Assembly: GCF_900176395.1 (NCBI RefSeq)
Contig: NZ_FWXL01000007.1
Span: 171,533 to 235,532, forward strand
Length of the DNA stretch: 64,000 nt
Source of the DNA: Novosphingobium sp. B1
GTDB taxonomy: Bacteria; Pseudomonadota; Alphaproteobacteria; Sphingomonadales; Sphingomonadaceae
Direction of reading: 5' to 3'
Under the pieces are notes generated by a model. The model was not told the origin of the DNA, searched no databases, and saw nothing but the letters and a program-made list of their open reading frames with translations. Of the stretch, positions 50,883 through 59,581 are shown piece after piece. Each line of letters begins with the position of its first letter. Within the stretch, counting starts at the first letter, position 1. The position numbers were made by a program, and so were the translations under genes.

Positions 50883-52472
50883 GTGAGCGAGGTTACGATC
50901 AAGCGGGCGCTGCTTTCGGTGTCCGACAAGTCCGGTCTTGTGGATCTTGGCAAGGCACTGGCGGCGCGTGGCGTCGAACTGCTTTCGACCGGCGGCACCG
51001 CCAAGGCGCTGCGCGATGCAGGCCTGACCGTGAAGGACGTGTCGGAGCATACCGGCTTTCCCGAAATGATGGACGGCCGCGTCAAGACGCTGCACCCGAC
51101 GATCCATGGCGGCCTGCTCGCCGTGCGTGACAATCCCGAACATGCCGCAGCCATGGCCGAGCACAAGATTGGCGCGATCGATCTCGTCGTGGTCAATCTC
51201 TATCCGTTCGAGGCAACCGTGGCCAAGGGCGCCGAGCGTGACGAGGTGATCGAGAACATCGACATCGGCGGGCCTTCGATGGTGCGTTCTGCCGCCAAGA
51301 ACCACGATTACGTGACGATCCTGACCGACGCTGCCGACTACGCCACGTTCCTCGGCGAGCTGGAGCAGACCGGCGGCGCGACGACGCTGGTATTCCGCCG
51401 CAAGATGGCGGCCAAGGCCTATGCGGCGACGGCAGCCTATGACTCGGCGATTTCACAGTGGTTCGCGACCGTGGATCAGGGCGAGCATTTCCCGCCCGTC
51501 CTTGCCGCCGCGCACACGCGCGTGACGACGCTGCGCTATGGCGAGAACCCGCATCAGGATGCCGCGCTCTACGTGCCGCGCAACCCTGCCGTCACCGGCC
51601 TGCCGCAGGCAACCCAGGTGCAGGGCAAGGAACTGTCCTACAACAACTACAACGACGCCAACGCCGCGCTGGAACTGGTCGCGGAATTCGCCGATGCCAA
51701 GCCGACGGTTGTCATCGTCAAGCACGCCAATCCTTGCGGCGTCGCCACGGCCGACACGCTGCTCGATGCCTGGAAGGACGCGCTGGAGTGCGACAGCGTC
51801 TCGGCCTTTGGCGGCATCGTGGCAACCAACGTACCGCTCGACGGGCCGACCGCCAACGCGATCTGCGAAATCTTTACCGAAGTGGTCGTGGCTCCCGGTG
51901 CCGATGAAGCCGCCAAGGAGGCCTTCGCCCGCAAGAAGAACCTGCGCCTGCTTCTGATCGACAGCCTGCCCGATGCCAATCGCAAGGGCCTGACGACCGT
52001 GCCGATCGCGGGCGGCCTGCTGGTGCAGGATCGCGATGCCGGCAAGATCGGGAAGGCCGACCTCAAGGTCGTGACCAAGCGCGCACCGACTGAGCAGGAG
52101 CTGGCCGACGCCCTGTTCGCGTGGACGGTGGCCAAGCACGTCAAGTCCAACGCGATCGTCTATGCCAAGGACGGCGTCACCGCCGGGATTGGCGCTGGCC
52201 AGATGAACCGCCGCGATTCCTCGCGCATTGCCGCTGCGAAGGCCAAGGAAGCAGCCGAGACGCATGCCTTTACCGAAGTGCGCACCGTGGGTTCGGCCGT
52301 GGCCTCGGATGCCTTCTTCCCGTTTGCCGATGGCCTGATGGCTGCGGTCGAGGCGGGTGCGACCTGCGTGATCCAGCCAGGCGGCTCGATCCGCGATGAA
52401 GACGTGATCAAGGCAGCCGACGAGGCGGGCCTTGCCATGGTCTTCACCGGAATGCGCCACTTCCGCCATTGA
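50883..52472 (+). CDS. purH: Bifunctional purine biosynthesis protein PurH (AICAR transformylase / IMP cyclohydrolase)
   Basis: Carries out the last two steps of IMP synthesis. The length is 529 residues from the GTG start at 50883, preceded by AGGAATTCC. The N-terminal IMP cyclohydrolase domain (about 1-200) has '[19 protein letters not shown]', '[18 protein letters not shown]' and '[17 protein letters not shown]'. The transformylase domain (about 200-529) shows '[14 protein letters not shown]', '[12 protein letters not shown]' with the catalytic Lys-His, and 'AFGGIVATN'. It ends '[12 protein letters not shown]', the normal terminus. A strong terminator follows. Confidence 0.97.
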   Translation: MSEVTIKRALLSVSDKSGLVDLGKALAARGVELLSTGGTAKALRDAGLTVKDVSEHTGFPEMMDGRVKTLHPTIHGGLLAVRDNPEHAAAMAEHKIGAIDLVVVNLYPFEATVAKGAERDEVIENIDIGGPSMVRSAAKNHDYVTILTDAADYATFLGELEQTGGATTLVFRRKMAAKAYAATAAYDSAISQWFATVDQGEHFPPVLAAAHTRVTTLRYGENPHQDAALYVPRNPAVTGLPQATQVQGKELSYNNYNDANAALELVAEFADAKPTVVIVKHANPCGVATADTLLDAWKDALECDSVSAFGGIVATNVPLDGPTANAICEIFTEVVVAPGADEAAKEAFARKKNLRLLLIDSLPDANRKGLTTVPIAGGLLVQDRDAGKIGKADLKVVTKRAPTEQELADALFAWTVAKHVKSNAIVYAKDGVTAGIGAGQMNRRDSSRIAAAKAKEAAETHAFTEVRTVGSAVASDAFFPFADGLMAAVEAGATCVIQPGGSIRDEDVIKAADEAGLAMVFTGMRHFRH

Positions 52473-52511
52473 ACACGCTGCTCCCCGTCATGGTGCGGGG
52501 AGCACGCAAGG

Positions 52512-52548
52512 AAAAAGGGCCGGCCCCGCAGAGGGGACCGGCCCTTTT
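52512..52548. terminator. Terminator after purH, also usable for the convergent hydrolase gene
   Basis: GGGCCGGCCCC pairs with GGGG(A)CCGGCCC around a GCAGA loop, with TTTT on the right and AAAAA on the left, so it can stop transcription from either side. It is between the convergent purH and cell-wall hydrolase genes. Confidence 0.88.
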
Positions 52549-52599
52549 CATTGCCGTCCAAGGCAGCTGAAATTCGGTATCTGGCCCGGGGCCCAATCT

Positions 52600-53232
52600 T
52601 CAGCGATAGAAGATGTGGCTGTCGACGCGGGCCATCCGGGTCTTCTCCCAGCGCGGCGAAACGCGTGCAGCGTGGAAGAACATCGCACCTTCGACCGGGC
52701 TCTTCCAGAGACCCTCGTCGGCAATCTTGGCGATGCGCACGGCAGTCTGCCAGGCGCGGCTCGCGCGGTTGATCGCCGGCATGCCATGGCCACGCACGAA
52801 CGAGAACTGCGAGGGCTGGTACACAACGCCACAGTAGGACGACGGGAAACGACCGGAATTGGCGCGGGCGACGACCACGCGGCCAACGGCAAGCTGCCCT
52901 GCAAGGGTTTCGCTCTTCGCTTCGAAATAGACGGCGCCGGCAAGGCACTCGAGCTCATTCGAAAGCGCGGCGGGAATGGGGGTTTCCTCGACCAGCTCGG
53001 AAAGCGAATCCGCATCGACGGTTTCGGCTTCGATGGCAGCATCCTGTGTCGGCGATGCGACGGGCTGAACCACTGGCTGGGAGATGAAGGTCGCAGTGAC
53101 TGCGGCCGGGGTAGTGATGCCCACTACGTTAGTTGCTTGAGCGGCGGCGTGGGATCCACCGGTGCTGAGAAGCGTTGTGATAAACGTCGCAGCAAGGCTG
53201 AAGCTTGCGGCGAACTTGAAGCGAGTGCTCAT
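52600..53232 (-). CDS. Cell wall hydrolase of the SleB/CwlJ (Hydrolase_2) family
   Basis: A secreted 210-residue peptidoglycan hydrolase. The signal peptide is '[22 protein letters not shown]' followed by an Ala/Thr-rich linker to about residue 85. The catalytic domain begins '[20 protein letters not shown]', with the conserved 'AVYFEAxxE' block that holds the acidic residue. It continues '[37 protein letters not shown]' and '[29 protein letters not shown]'. Such enzymes cut glycan strands (transglycosylase or glucosaminidase type). It is convergent with purH. Confidence 0.9.
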   Translation of the reverse strand: MSTRFKFAASFSLAATFITTLLSTGGSHAAAQATNVVGITTPAAVTATFISQPVVQPVASPTQDAAIEAETVDADSLSELVEETPIPAALSNELECLAGAVYFEAKSETLAGQLAVGRVVVARANSGRFPSSYCGVVYQPSQFSFVRGHGMPAINRASRAWQTAVRIAKIADEGLWKSPVEGAMFFHAARVSPRWEKTRMARVDSHIFYR

Positions 53233-53447
53233 CTAATATCGTCATTGGGCGGTGAACTTCCGGCCATGGCAAGACGCGGAAACAGCCTGGCGGATATTTC
53301 CGCTATGCCGCTGTCCGGGTAGAAGGGCCATGGCGGTTGCCCCCCGTCTGCGTGCCAGTGCGATCGGCCCTCATTTGCCTCCCGTCACCGCCTGCGCGAA
53401 ATTGGTAGCGCGCCTTTATTCTGCAGGTGCGAAGAGTCAACCCTTGT

Positions 53448-53777
53448 TCAGGTTCCCAGAAGGCAGTCCCGGACGAAGCGTTCGGACTCCACGACGGTCA
53501 GTTCAACTATCCACACATCGGGATCCTGACTGCCACGACGGGTCAGATAGTCTTCGAATTCCTGTTTATTATCAATTACTTGCCGTTTGGAAATTGACCA
53601 TTTCCGGCTGCCGTCCAGCTGTGGCAGGCGCTCGTACAATACTGCAAGCTCCTGTTTTTCAACGATAACGAGAAGGATCGTTCCGGCGTCTGGTTCGCCC
53701 TTGCGCAGCACCATGCCAAACCCGCCCTGCGCCTCGGCAGCGCGCAGAAATCCGCTCACCTCCACCCGAGCCGGCAA
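53448..53777 (-). CDS. DUF1491 family protein
   Basis: A 109-residue protein. 'LPARVEVSGFLRAAEAQGGFGMVLRKGEPDAGTILLVIV' at the N-terminus and 'DPDVWIVELTVVESERFVRD' near the end match the alphaproteobacterial DUF1491 family, of unknown function. The start is TTG at 53777; no ATG or GTG lies upstream in frame before a stop, and internal GTG codons would trim conserved residues. It follows the thioesterase gene by 32 bases on the same strand. The 215-base gap downstream (53233-53447) holds no gene. Confidence 0.78.
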   Translation of the reverse strand: MPARVEVSGFLRAAEAQGGFGMVLRKGEPDAGTILLVIVEKQELAVLYERLPQLDGSRKWSISKRQVIDNKQEFEDYLTRRGSQDPDVWIVELTVVESERFVRDCLLGT

Positions 53778-53809
53778 CCGGGCATCCCCGGATGTGGCAT
53801 CACCCCAGG

Positions 53810-54313
53810 TCAGAGGACCGCCCGCAGACCCGCGTTGTAGCCCTCAAGGCTGGACAGCGGGATGCGCGAACGCTGGAAAGTCCCGGTACCGCGGCCAACC
53901 TCCTCACCACTTTCGTCAATCAGCCGCGCCTCGGCAACAAGCACCCGCCGCCGGCCAGATACCCAGCGCCCTTCTGCAGTCACCCGTCCGCCGTTTATCG
54001 GGCGGCTGAAGAACAGGTTGAACGAAGTCGTCAGCAGGAAACGGTCGGTAACCAGCGTGTTGGCCGCATAGAACGCGGCATCGTCGAGCATCTTGAAATA
54101 GATCGTGCCATGCGCAGCGCCGGCGGCATGAAAGCTTTCCGGGGTAACATCGAAGACGATCCGCGAGACACCCTCGCGCTCTATGTGAAGTTCGGAGCGG
54201 AACAGCTGGTTGACCGGGGCAGATGCATAGAGGCCTTCGAGCGCGCGCCAGTGCAGGCTGGCGCTGCTGGCCTCTTCCCGTTCCTGCTCGTCCCGGCCCG
54301 CCTCAGGCGGCAT
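53810..54313 (-). CDS. PaaI-family hotdog-fold thioesterase
   Basis: An acyl-CoA thioesterase-like protein of 167 residues. The hotdog core is 'AAHGTIYFKMLDDAAFYAANTLV' (about 66-88), where the acidic 'LDDA' is the usual catalytic region, and 'TTSFNLFFSRPINGGRVTAEGRWV' forms the beta sheet. It ends 'GTFQRSRIPLSSLEGYNAGL'. The substrate is unknown. Its start overlaps the ptsN end by 11 bases, implying coupled translation, although a functional link between the two is not obvious. Confidence 0.87.
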   Translation of the reverse strand: MPPEAGRDEQEREEASSASLHWRALEGLYASAPVNQLFRSELHIEREGVSRIVFDVTPESFHAAGAAHGTIYFKMLDDAAFYAANTLVTDRFLLTTSFNLFFSRPINGGRVTAEGRWVSGRRRVLVAEARLIDESGEEVGRGTGTFQRSRIPLSSLEGYNAGLRAVL

Positions 54314-54776
54314 CGCGATCGATGACGTTTACCAGAAGTCCGAAGAGCGCCTCTGCATCGGGGGCCGAAACAAGCCGCTCGTGCATCCGTTCGTCACGCA
54401 TCAGGCGCGAAATCGCAGCAAGCGCCTGAAGATGCGTGGCACCGGCCTGCGCTGGCGATAGCAATCCGAAGATGCAGTCCACCGGCATCCCGTCTGCCGC
54501 GGCAAAATCGACCGGGTCTTCCAGACGGAAAAACGCCGCAACCGGACGGTCGATGCCATCGATTCGGGCATGGGGGATAGCCACGCCGCGCCCGAAGCCC
54601 GTGCTGCCAAGCTTTTCACGTTCTTCGATCCCGTCGATCACCATCGCGCCATCGAGTCCGTAAACTGCAGCGAAACAGTCAGCGAGATCGGAAAGGATCT
54701 GCTGCTTGGATTCCGCGCGGATCACGCGGACTGCCTGGGGATCAAGGGTGAACAGCGCCGACATACGGTAAGACAT
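54303..54776 (-). CDS. ptsN: PTS IIA-like nitrogen regulatory protein PtsN (EIIA-Ntr)
   Basis: The phospho-accepting end of the nitrogen-type phosphotransferase chain, controlling potassium, nitrogen and stress functions. The protein is 157 residues from MSYRMSALFTLDPQAV. The phosphorylated histidine is in 'GFGRGVAIPHARIDGIDRPV' (about 75), and 'PVDCIFGLLSPAQAGATHLQALAAISRLMRDE' is standard for the family. It is downstream of hpf, separated by a terminator, so it probably has its own promoter in 54777-54891. The matching EI-Ntr gene ptsP is at 27297-29570. Confidence 0.94.
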   Translation of the reverse strand: MSYRMSALFTLDPQAVRVIRAESKQQILSDLADCFAAVYGLDGAMVIDGIEEREKLGSTGFGRGVAIPHARIDGIDRPVAAFFRLEDPVDFAAADGMPVDCIFGLLSPAQAGATHLQALAAISRLMRDERMHERLVSAPDAEALFGLLVNVIDRDAA

Positions 54777-54891
54777 ATCACAAGAGTGCGAACGCACGGT
54801 GAATTGGGGGGCCATTGCTCCCGAATGTTCGGGAACGCAAGCGCAAAGCGATTTGTCACACGCGCGCAAAGACATCGGACACATGCGAAAC

Positions 54892-54919
54892 GAAAAGGGG
54901 GCGCATGATGCGCCCCCTT
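54892..54919 (-). terminator. Terminator after hpf
   Basis: On the minus strand AAGGGGGCGCA and TGCGCCCCCTT form a perfect 11-bp stem with a 3-base loop, followed by TTCGTTT after the stem's closing T residues. It lies 24 bases after the hpf stop and separates hpf from ptsN. Confidence 0.85.
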
Positions 54920-54943
54920 CGCATTTGCCTGTTCAGTGCATGC

Positions 54944-55528
54944 TTACTTGGGCTCGACCCAGCCGATCGACCCGTCACCACGGCGATAGACCATGTTGTG
55001 CGAACCCGTGCCGGCATTCTTGAACAGAAGCGCATTGGTATTGCGCAGATCGAGCATCATCACCGCGTCCGAAACGCTGGCGGTGGGCACGTCGACGCGG
55101 GTCTCGGCGATGACCAGCGGTGCATCGGCCGGTTCTTCCTCGCTCACCTCATCGTGCGCGAAGACGGTGTAGGCTGCTTCCTGCGGCTCGAATGCGGCCT
55201 CTTCGGCTTTGCGCGCATGGTCGGCACCTTCGTGGCGATCCTTGATGCGACGGCGATAGCGGCGCAGCTGCTTCTCGATCTTCTCGGCCGACTGGTCGAG
55301 CGCGACATGGGCATCCTGCGCCACGGCGCTGCCCTTGAGGATGAGGCCCTGGGTCACGTGTGTCACGATATCGCAACGGAACCCGCCGTGCGGGGCTTTG
55401 CCGAGCGTCACGTTCGAGGAAAGCGCTCGGGAAAAGTGCTTGTCGACGATGGCGCCAAGGCGCTCTTCGGCATGGGTCTGCAGCGCAGCGCCGGTTTCGA
55501 CCTGGTGTCCCGAAACGCGAATATCCAT
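54944..55528 (-). CDS. hpf: Ribosome hibernation promoting factor, long form (HPF/RaiA)
   Basis: Binds the 30S subunit and drives formation of inactive 100S dimers in resting cells. At 194 residues it is the long form. The N-terminal S30AE domain (1-105) has 'MDIRVSGHQVETGAALQTHAEERL' and 'DAHVALDQSAEKIEKQLRRYRRRIKDR'. The C-terminal dimerisation domain includes 'VSDAVMMLDLRNTNALLFKNAGTGSHNMVYRRGDGSIGWVEP'. The hpf-ptsN neighbourhood is typical, though rpoN is not in the window. Confidence 0.95.
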   Translation of the reverse strand: MDIRVSGHQVETGAALQTHAEERLGAIVDKHFSRALSSNVTLGKAPHGGFRCDIVTHVTQGLILKGSAVAQDAHVALDQSAEKIEKQLRRYRRRIKDRHEGADHARKAEEAAFEPQEAAYTVFAHDEVSEEEPADAPLVIAETRVDVPTASVSDAVMMLDLRNTNALLFKNAGTGSHNMVYRRGDGSIGWVEPK

Positions 55529-55596
55529 AAGTCACTTCTCCTGTCACTCGGGCGAGACGCCCGGTCTGACTGAACCATCGGACAAGCCCGATGGTT

Positions 55597-56298
55597 TCAG
55601 CGCGACCAGATCGGCTCGGCAAAACCCGCCATGAATTCGGCATGGCGGGCAAGCTCCTCCGCGTTCGCAGCATGCGGGCGCGGGGAACGGAATACGCGGG
55701 TCAGGCTGGAGGTGACGGTAATCGACTCCTCCACCACGACAACACCGGCGCCCATCGCAACCTCGGCTGCGAGTTCGAGGCCGATCTGGCGCCCGCCCAT
55801 CAGCTCAACATAGAGCTGGGCGAGCAGTTCCGCGTCCAGTAGTGCCCCGTGCTTGGTACGGTGGCTGCGGTCTATGCCGTAGCGCGTGCACAAGGCATCG
55901 AGGCTGAGCTTGGCACCGGGGTGCTTGCGCCGCGCGATTGCTACCGTATCGACCATGCGATCGCGGCTGACGGGTTCGCGCCCGCACATTTCCAGCTCGT
56001 TGTTGATGAAGCCGAAGTCGAATCCGGCGTTATGCGCGACCAGCGGCGAGTCGCCGAGGAATGCCAGCAGGTCGTCGGCCAGCGAGGCGAACTTGGGCTT
56101 GTCCGAAAGGAACGTGATCGACAGGCCGTGGACGGCTTCCGCCTCTGCGGGCATGTCGCGTTCGGGATTGAAATAGCAATGGAAAACCTGGCCAGTGGGC
56201 ACCCGGTTGACCATTTCGACACAGCCGATCTCGACCAGCCGATCCCCGCTTTTCGGGTCCAGTCCGGTCGTCTCGGTATCGAAAACGATCTCACGCAT
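55597..56298 (-). CDS. dnaQ: DNA polymerase III epsilon subunit DnaQ (3'-5' proofreading exonuclease)
   Basis: The proofreading exonuclease of the replicative polymerase, of 233 residues from MREIVFDTETTGLD. The DEDDh motifs are complete: Exo I 'FDTETTGLD' (6-14), Exo II 'VAHNAGFDFGFINNEL' (about 98) and Exo III 'HRTKHGALLDAELLAQLY' (about 158-175). A hydrophobic tail for polymerase binding follows. It ends the five-gene minus-strand operon beside the origin (regulator-maf-aroE-coaE-dnaQ), 49 bases after coaE. Confidence 0.96.
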   Translation of the reverse strand: MREIVFDTETTGLDPKSGDRLVEIGCVEMVNRVPTGQVFHCYFNPERDMPAEAEAVHGLSITFLSDKPKFASLADDLLAFLGDSPLVAHNAGFDFGFINNELEMCGREPVSRDRMVDTVAIARRKHPGAKLSLDALCTRYGIDRSHRTKHGALLDAELLAQLYVELMGGRQIGLELAAEVAMGAGVVVVEESITVTSSLTRVFRSPRPHAANAEELARHAEFMAGFAEPIWSR

Positions 56299-56347
56299 TG
56301 AAGAATATGTGGACCCCGCAAGCTTGGCTGGCAAGGGGGTGGGAAGG

Positions 56348-56953
56348 TTACTGACGGGGGTTTTTTTCCCGGATGGCCGCAACCAGCGCGGCAACCTGTG
56401 CTTCCGTTTCGGCGAGCGTTACGCCGGTATCGATCACGTGCTTGGCGCGGGCGCGCTTTTCCGCATCGGGCACCTGCAGCGAGAGGATGTGCGCAAACTT
56501 CTCGGGCGTCATGCCGGGGCGGGAAAGGACGCGCTGGCGCTGCACCTCGGCCGGGGCGGAGACAACCATCACGGCATCAAGGTCCGCTCCGTGGCCCTTT
56601 TCGTAGAGCAGCGGAATGTCGAACACGACGAGCGGTTCCCCCATGTGCTCGACCATGAAAGCATGGCGCATGCGGGCGACGGCGGGATGGACGATCGCCT
56701 CCAGCCGGCTGAGAGCTTCGGGATCGCCGAATACCCTTGCGCCAAGGTCCTGCCGCCTTACGCCCTCAGGTCCGGTAGTTCCGGGGAAAGCCTGCTCGAT
56801 CGCGGGGAGCAGTTCACCACCTGGGCCTTGCAGATGATGAACCGCCGCATCGGCATCGAACACCGGCACGCCCAGTTCGCGCAGCATCAGCGCAACGGCG
56901 GATTTGCCCATGCCGATGGAGCCGGTGAGGCCGAGGACGTAAGGGCGGCTCAC
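56348..56953 (-). CDS. coaE: Dephospho-CoA kinase CoaE
   Basis: Adds the 3'-phosphate to dephospho-CoA in the last step of coenzyme A synthesis. The length is 201 residues. The P-loop is 'YVLGLTGSIGMGKSAVALML' (residues 5-24), followed by 'GVPVFDADAAVHHL'. The lid and base region shows 'VVFDIPLLYEKGH' and 'VQRQRVLSRPGMTPEKFAHIL'. Translation starts at GTG 56953, overlapping the aroE stop (GTGA). Confidence 0.95.
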   Translation of the reverse strand: MSRPYVLGLTGSIGMGKSAVALMLRELGVPVFDADAAVHHLQGPGGELLPAIEQAFPGTTGPEGVRRQDLGARVFGDPEALSRLEAIVHPAVARMRHAFMVEHMGEPLVVFDIPLLYEKGHGADLDAVMVVSAPAEVQRQRVLSRPGMTPEKFAHILSLQVPDAEKRARAKHVIDTGVTLAETEAQVAALVAAIREKNPRQ

Positions 56954-57807
56954 GCCATAAGCCTTTCGCGCAGTTCCACGTCCGCATCGCCGCGCGGCGG
57001 GATGGCGCCGAAGAAGCGGCGGAAAGCGTGGTCCGCCTGGCCGATCAGCATCGACAGGCCATCCACGGTGCGGAAGCCGGCAGTCCTGGCAGCTTTCAGA
57101 AATTCGGTTTCGAGCGGGCTGGTGACGATATCGTAGAACACCGAGCCGGGCGGGGCGTGGGTCGTGTCGAAGGCAAGCGGGGGCTGGCCGGTCATGCCGA
57201 GCGCCGATGCATTGACGACGAGATCGAGGCAGCCTTCGCGATCGTCGAAGTCGAAGTCCGTGGCATCGGCAAAATGATCGAGCGGGGCGACATGGTTTTC
57301 GCCATGCGGATCGAGTTCGTCGAGCAGGCTGCGCGCCTTCTCCATGTTGCGGCCCGCCAGCACAAGGACCATGTGCTCGTCTGCCAAAGCGGCGATGATC
57401 GCCCGCGCCGCGCCGCCGGTGCCCAGCACGCGCGCCATGCGGAAGTAGTGGGTCCTGGCAAGGTCCTCGCGCAGCGGCTCGAGGAAGCCGGGCGCGTCGG
57501 TGTTGTAGCCGACCAGCGCGCCGTCTTCGGGCACGATGGTGTTCACCGCGCCGATCCGCGCTGCCAGCGGGTCCAAACGGTCGAGCAGAGGAATGACCGC
57601 CTGCTTGTGTGGCATGGTCACGTTGCAGCCGCACCAATCGGGATCGGCGCGACGCGTGGCGAAGTATTCACCCAGCCCGTCAGCCTTGACGTGAGCTCGG
57701 TCGTAACGGCCTTCCAGCCCGAGCCTCGCGAGCCAGTAGCCGTGGATCACCGGAGATTTCGATTGCGCGATCGGATCGCCGATCACTTCGGCATAAGGCT
57801 GATTCAA
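56950..57807 (-). CDS. aroE: Shikimate dehydrogenase AroE
   Basis: NADP-dependent reduction of 3-dehydroshikimate in aromatic amino acid synthesis. The protein is 285 residues. '[20 protein letters not shown]' at the N-terminus, the catalytic lysine in '[18 protein letters not shown]' (about 68) and '[15 protein letters not shown]' with its Asn/Asp pair are all present. The NADP loop is '[15 protein letters not shown]' (about 128). The start codon is TTG at 57807, overlapping the maf stop (TTGA); this suggests weak or coupled initiation. Confidence 0.95.
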   Translation of the reverse strand: MNQPYAEVIGDPIAQSKSPVIHGYWLARLGLEGRYDRAHVKADGLGEYFATRRADPDWCGCNVTMPHKQAVIPLLDRLDPLAARIGAVNTIVPEDGALVGYNTDAPGFLEPLREDLARTHYFRMARVLGTGGAARAIIAALADEHMVLVLAGRNMEKARSLLDELDPHGENHVAPLDHFADATDFDFDDREGCLDLVVNASALGMTGQPPLAFDTTHAPPGSVFYDIVTSPLETEFLKAARTAGFRTVDGLSMLIGQADHAFRRFFGAIPPRGDADVELRERLMA

Positions 57808-58391
57808 GCTGGCATCTCACCTTGTTCGCGAAGTGCACCAAGCAGTGCCAATAGCGGCATTCCCAGAACGGTGAAGTGACTGCCCTCGATACTCTCGAAC
57901 AGTTGCACGCCCAGTGCCTCGATCCGGAACACGCCGACACAGCCCGAAACCTCGGGCCATTCCCTGTCGAGATAGCTCTGGATAAACTCGGGAGAAAGCG
58001 TGCGAACCCGCAAGTTTGCGGTCTCGCAGGTTTTCCACACCACCTTGCCATCGCGCATCAGCACGGCGGCGGAATGGAGGTGCATTTCCTTGCCGGAAAA
58101 GAACTCGAGGTGCTCTGCCGCGTTCTCGCGGCTCGTCGGCTTGTCGAACTGGCGGCCGCAGACCTCGACCATGGAGTCCCCGCCCAGGACCAGGCGTCCT
58201 GGCATGGCGAGCGATATGGCAAAGGCCTTGGCTTCGGCCAGGACACTGGCGATCTGGCAGCCGGTCACGCCGATCAGTTCGCGCTTGATCGCGCCTTCGT
58301 CGACATCGGATGAGCGCGCCTCGAACGGCACGCCTGCCGCTTCGAGCATCATCTTGCGCGAGAAGCTCTGGCTGGCGAGGACGAGAGTCAT
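57804..58391 (-). CDS. maf: Maf family nucleoside triphosphate pyrophosphatase
   Basis: A house-cleaning pyrophosphatase for non-canonical nucleotides, historically linked to septum formation. At 195 residues it is normal. '[30 protein letters not shown]' at the N-terminus, '[19 protein letters not shown]' and '[32 protein letters not shown]' are the expected motifs. The middle 'GDSM' and '[22 protein letters not shown]' suggest the YceF-like subgroup. The start ATG overlaps the stop of the upstream kinase regulator gene (ATGA). Confidence 0.93.
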   Translation of the reverse strand: MTLVLASQSFSRKMMLEAAGVPFEARSSDVDEGAIKRELIGVTGCQIASVLAEAKAFAISLAMPGRLVLGGDSMVEVCGRQFDKPTSRENAAEHLEFFSGKEMHLHSAAVLMRDGKVVWKTCETANLRVRTLSPEFIQSYLDREWPEVSGCVGVFRIEALGVQLFESIEGSHFTVLGMPLLALLGALREQGEMPA

Positions 58392-59227
58392 ATCGGTTTT
58401 GCTCCGTCGCCGCCCGCTCCGGCAGCGCGTTCGTTATAGAGGTTGATAACGGCCGCCGCGGTTTCCTCGATCGAGCGACGTGAAACGTCGATTACCGGCC
58501 AGCCATTGTCGGCAAACATGCGGCGCGCATATTGCACTTCACGCGTCACCTGTTCGTTGTCGACATATGCTGTCTCGGGCGCCTGGTTCAAGGACAGCAG
58601 GCGATTGCGACGCACCGCAATCAGGCGTTCGGGACTGGTCGTCAGCCCGACAACCAGCGGTTTGCGCAGCGAAAACAGCATCGACGGCGGCGGGCTTTCG
58701 ACCACGATAGGAATATTGGCGACCTTGTAGCCGCGGTTGGCCAGATAGATCGAAGTCGGCGTCTTCGAACTGCGCGATACCCCCGCGAGCACGATGTCGG
58801 CTTCTTCCCAGTTTTCCCAGTTCACGCCGTCATCGTGGGCAATGGTGAACTGGATCGCGTCGACGCGGGCGAAATAGGCCTCGTCCATCATGTGCTGGCG
58901 GCCCGGTCGGCCCTTGGCCTGAACGCCCAGTTGCTGCTGCAAGGCATCGGTCACTGCATCAAGCGCCGGAACCATCGGCAGGCCCAGTGCCGCGCAGCGT
59001 TGCTCGAGACGCTCGCGCGTGTCGGCGTTGACCAGCGTGAACAGGACAAGTCCCGGATTTGCGGCGATTTCACCCATGATACGGTCGAGATGCTGCATCG
59101 AACGAACCATCGGCCAGAAATGGCGCACCACATCGGCGCCATCGAACTGCGCGAGCGCCGCCTTGGCGATCATTTCCAGCGTTTCACCGGTGGAATCCGA
59201 CAGGAGGTGCAGGTGCAAGCGCTGCAT
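58388..59227 (-). CDS. Kinase/phosphorylase regulator of PEP-utilising enzymes (DUF299, PPSR/PDRP family)
   Basis: A 279-residue protein that phosphorylates and dephosphorylates pyruvate phosphate dikinase or PEP synthase, switching it on and off. The start [23 protein letters not shown] is typical. The P-loop is '[21 protein letters not shown]' (about 148-168), with 'KVANIPIV' and '[14 protein letters not shown]' beyond. It is the family once called DUF299 (RP001), whose gene flanks the chromosomal origin opposite hemE in Caulobacter and Rickettsia. Here it is the first gene of the leftward operon next to oriC. Whether it targets PpdK or PpsA is not decidable here. Confidence 0.94.
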   Translation of the reverse strand: MQRLHLHLLSDSTGETLEMIAKAALAQFDGADVVRHFWPMVRSMQHLDRIMGEIAANPGLVLFTLVNADTRERLEQRCAALGLPMVPALDAVTDALQQQLGVQAKGRPGRQHMMDEAYFARVDAIQFTIAHDDGVNWENWEEADIVLAGVSRSSKTPTSIYLANRGYKVANIPIVVESPPPSMLFSLRKPLVVGLTTSPERLIAVRRNRLLSLNQAPETAYVDNEQVTREVQYARRMFADNGWPVIDVSRRSIEETAAAVINLYNERAAGAGGDGAKPI

Positions 59228-59581
59228 AGGCGGGCTTTCAGTGGGTATCCGGCCAGTGGTCCGGACGGAGTCGGGATGACCCTGTGGAAACAGGACCGAT
59301 AAACCACGGGACAGAGTCAGGGACAAGTTTCGGGCGCAGATTCACCCTCGATCCGAGTCCTGTTCAGGGCCATTTGTGGACAAGTGGACAGCGTTTTCCC
59401 CAGCCTGTGGAGAGCGGTGAGAACTTCGCGTTGACTCATGTGCTGTCCAGAGTCGCGCACAGCGAAAAGTGTGGAAGCGGACTCACAAATCGGGCAGACG
59501 AACGCAATCCCCGGTTTCCACAGGGCCAACAAACACCTTCAACCTGATTCTAAGAATCTATATTTAGTGGATTGGATCGAA
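59228..59581. other. oriC: Probable chromosomal replication origin (oriC)
   Basis: This 354-base gap lies between the DUF299-family gene and hemE, the exact location of the Caulobacter and Rickettsia origins. DnaA-box-like sequences (complement of NNNNCCACA, or direct) are TGTGGAAAC 59283-59291, TGTGGACAA 59375-59383, TGTGGAGAG 59406-59414, TGTGGAAGC 59470-59478 and GTTTCCACA 59514-59522. An AT-rich stretch, a possible unwinding element, is at 59545-59567. Eight GANTC sites are spread over 59268-59558. Genes on both sides point outward, as expected at an origin. No coding sequence is seen. The hemE promoter is also expected here. Confidence 0.82.

Noticed and set aside
56954..57637. Upstream extension of the coaE frame to 57637
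   Set aside because: The added part lies in the wrong frame over aroE and is Arg-rich; coaE clearly begins at GTG 56953 next to its P-loop.
59438..59581. N-terminal extension of HemE into the origin
   Set aside because: The extension has no HemE-like sequence, and the ATG at 59582 gives the normal N-terminus.
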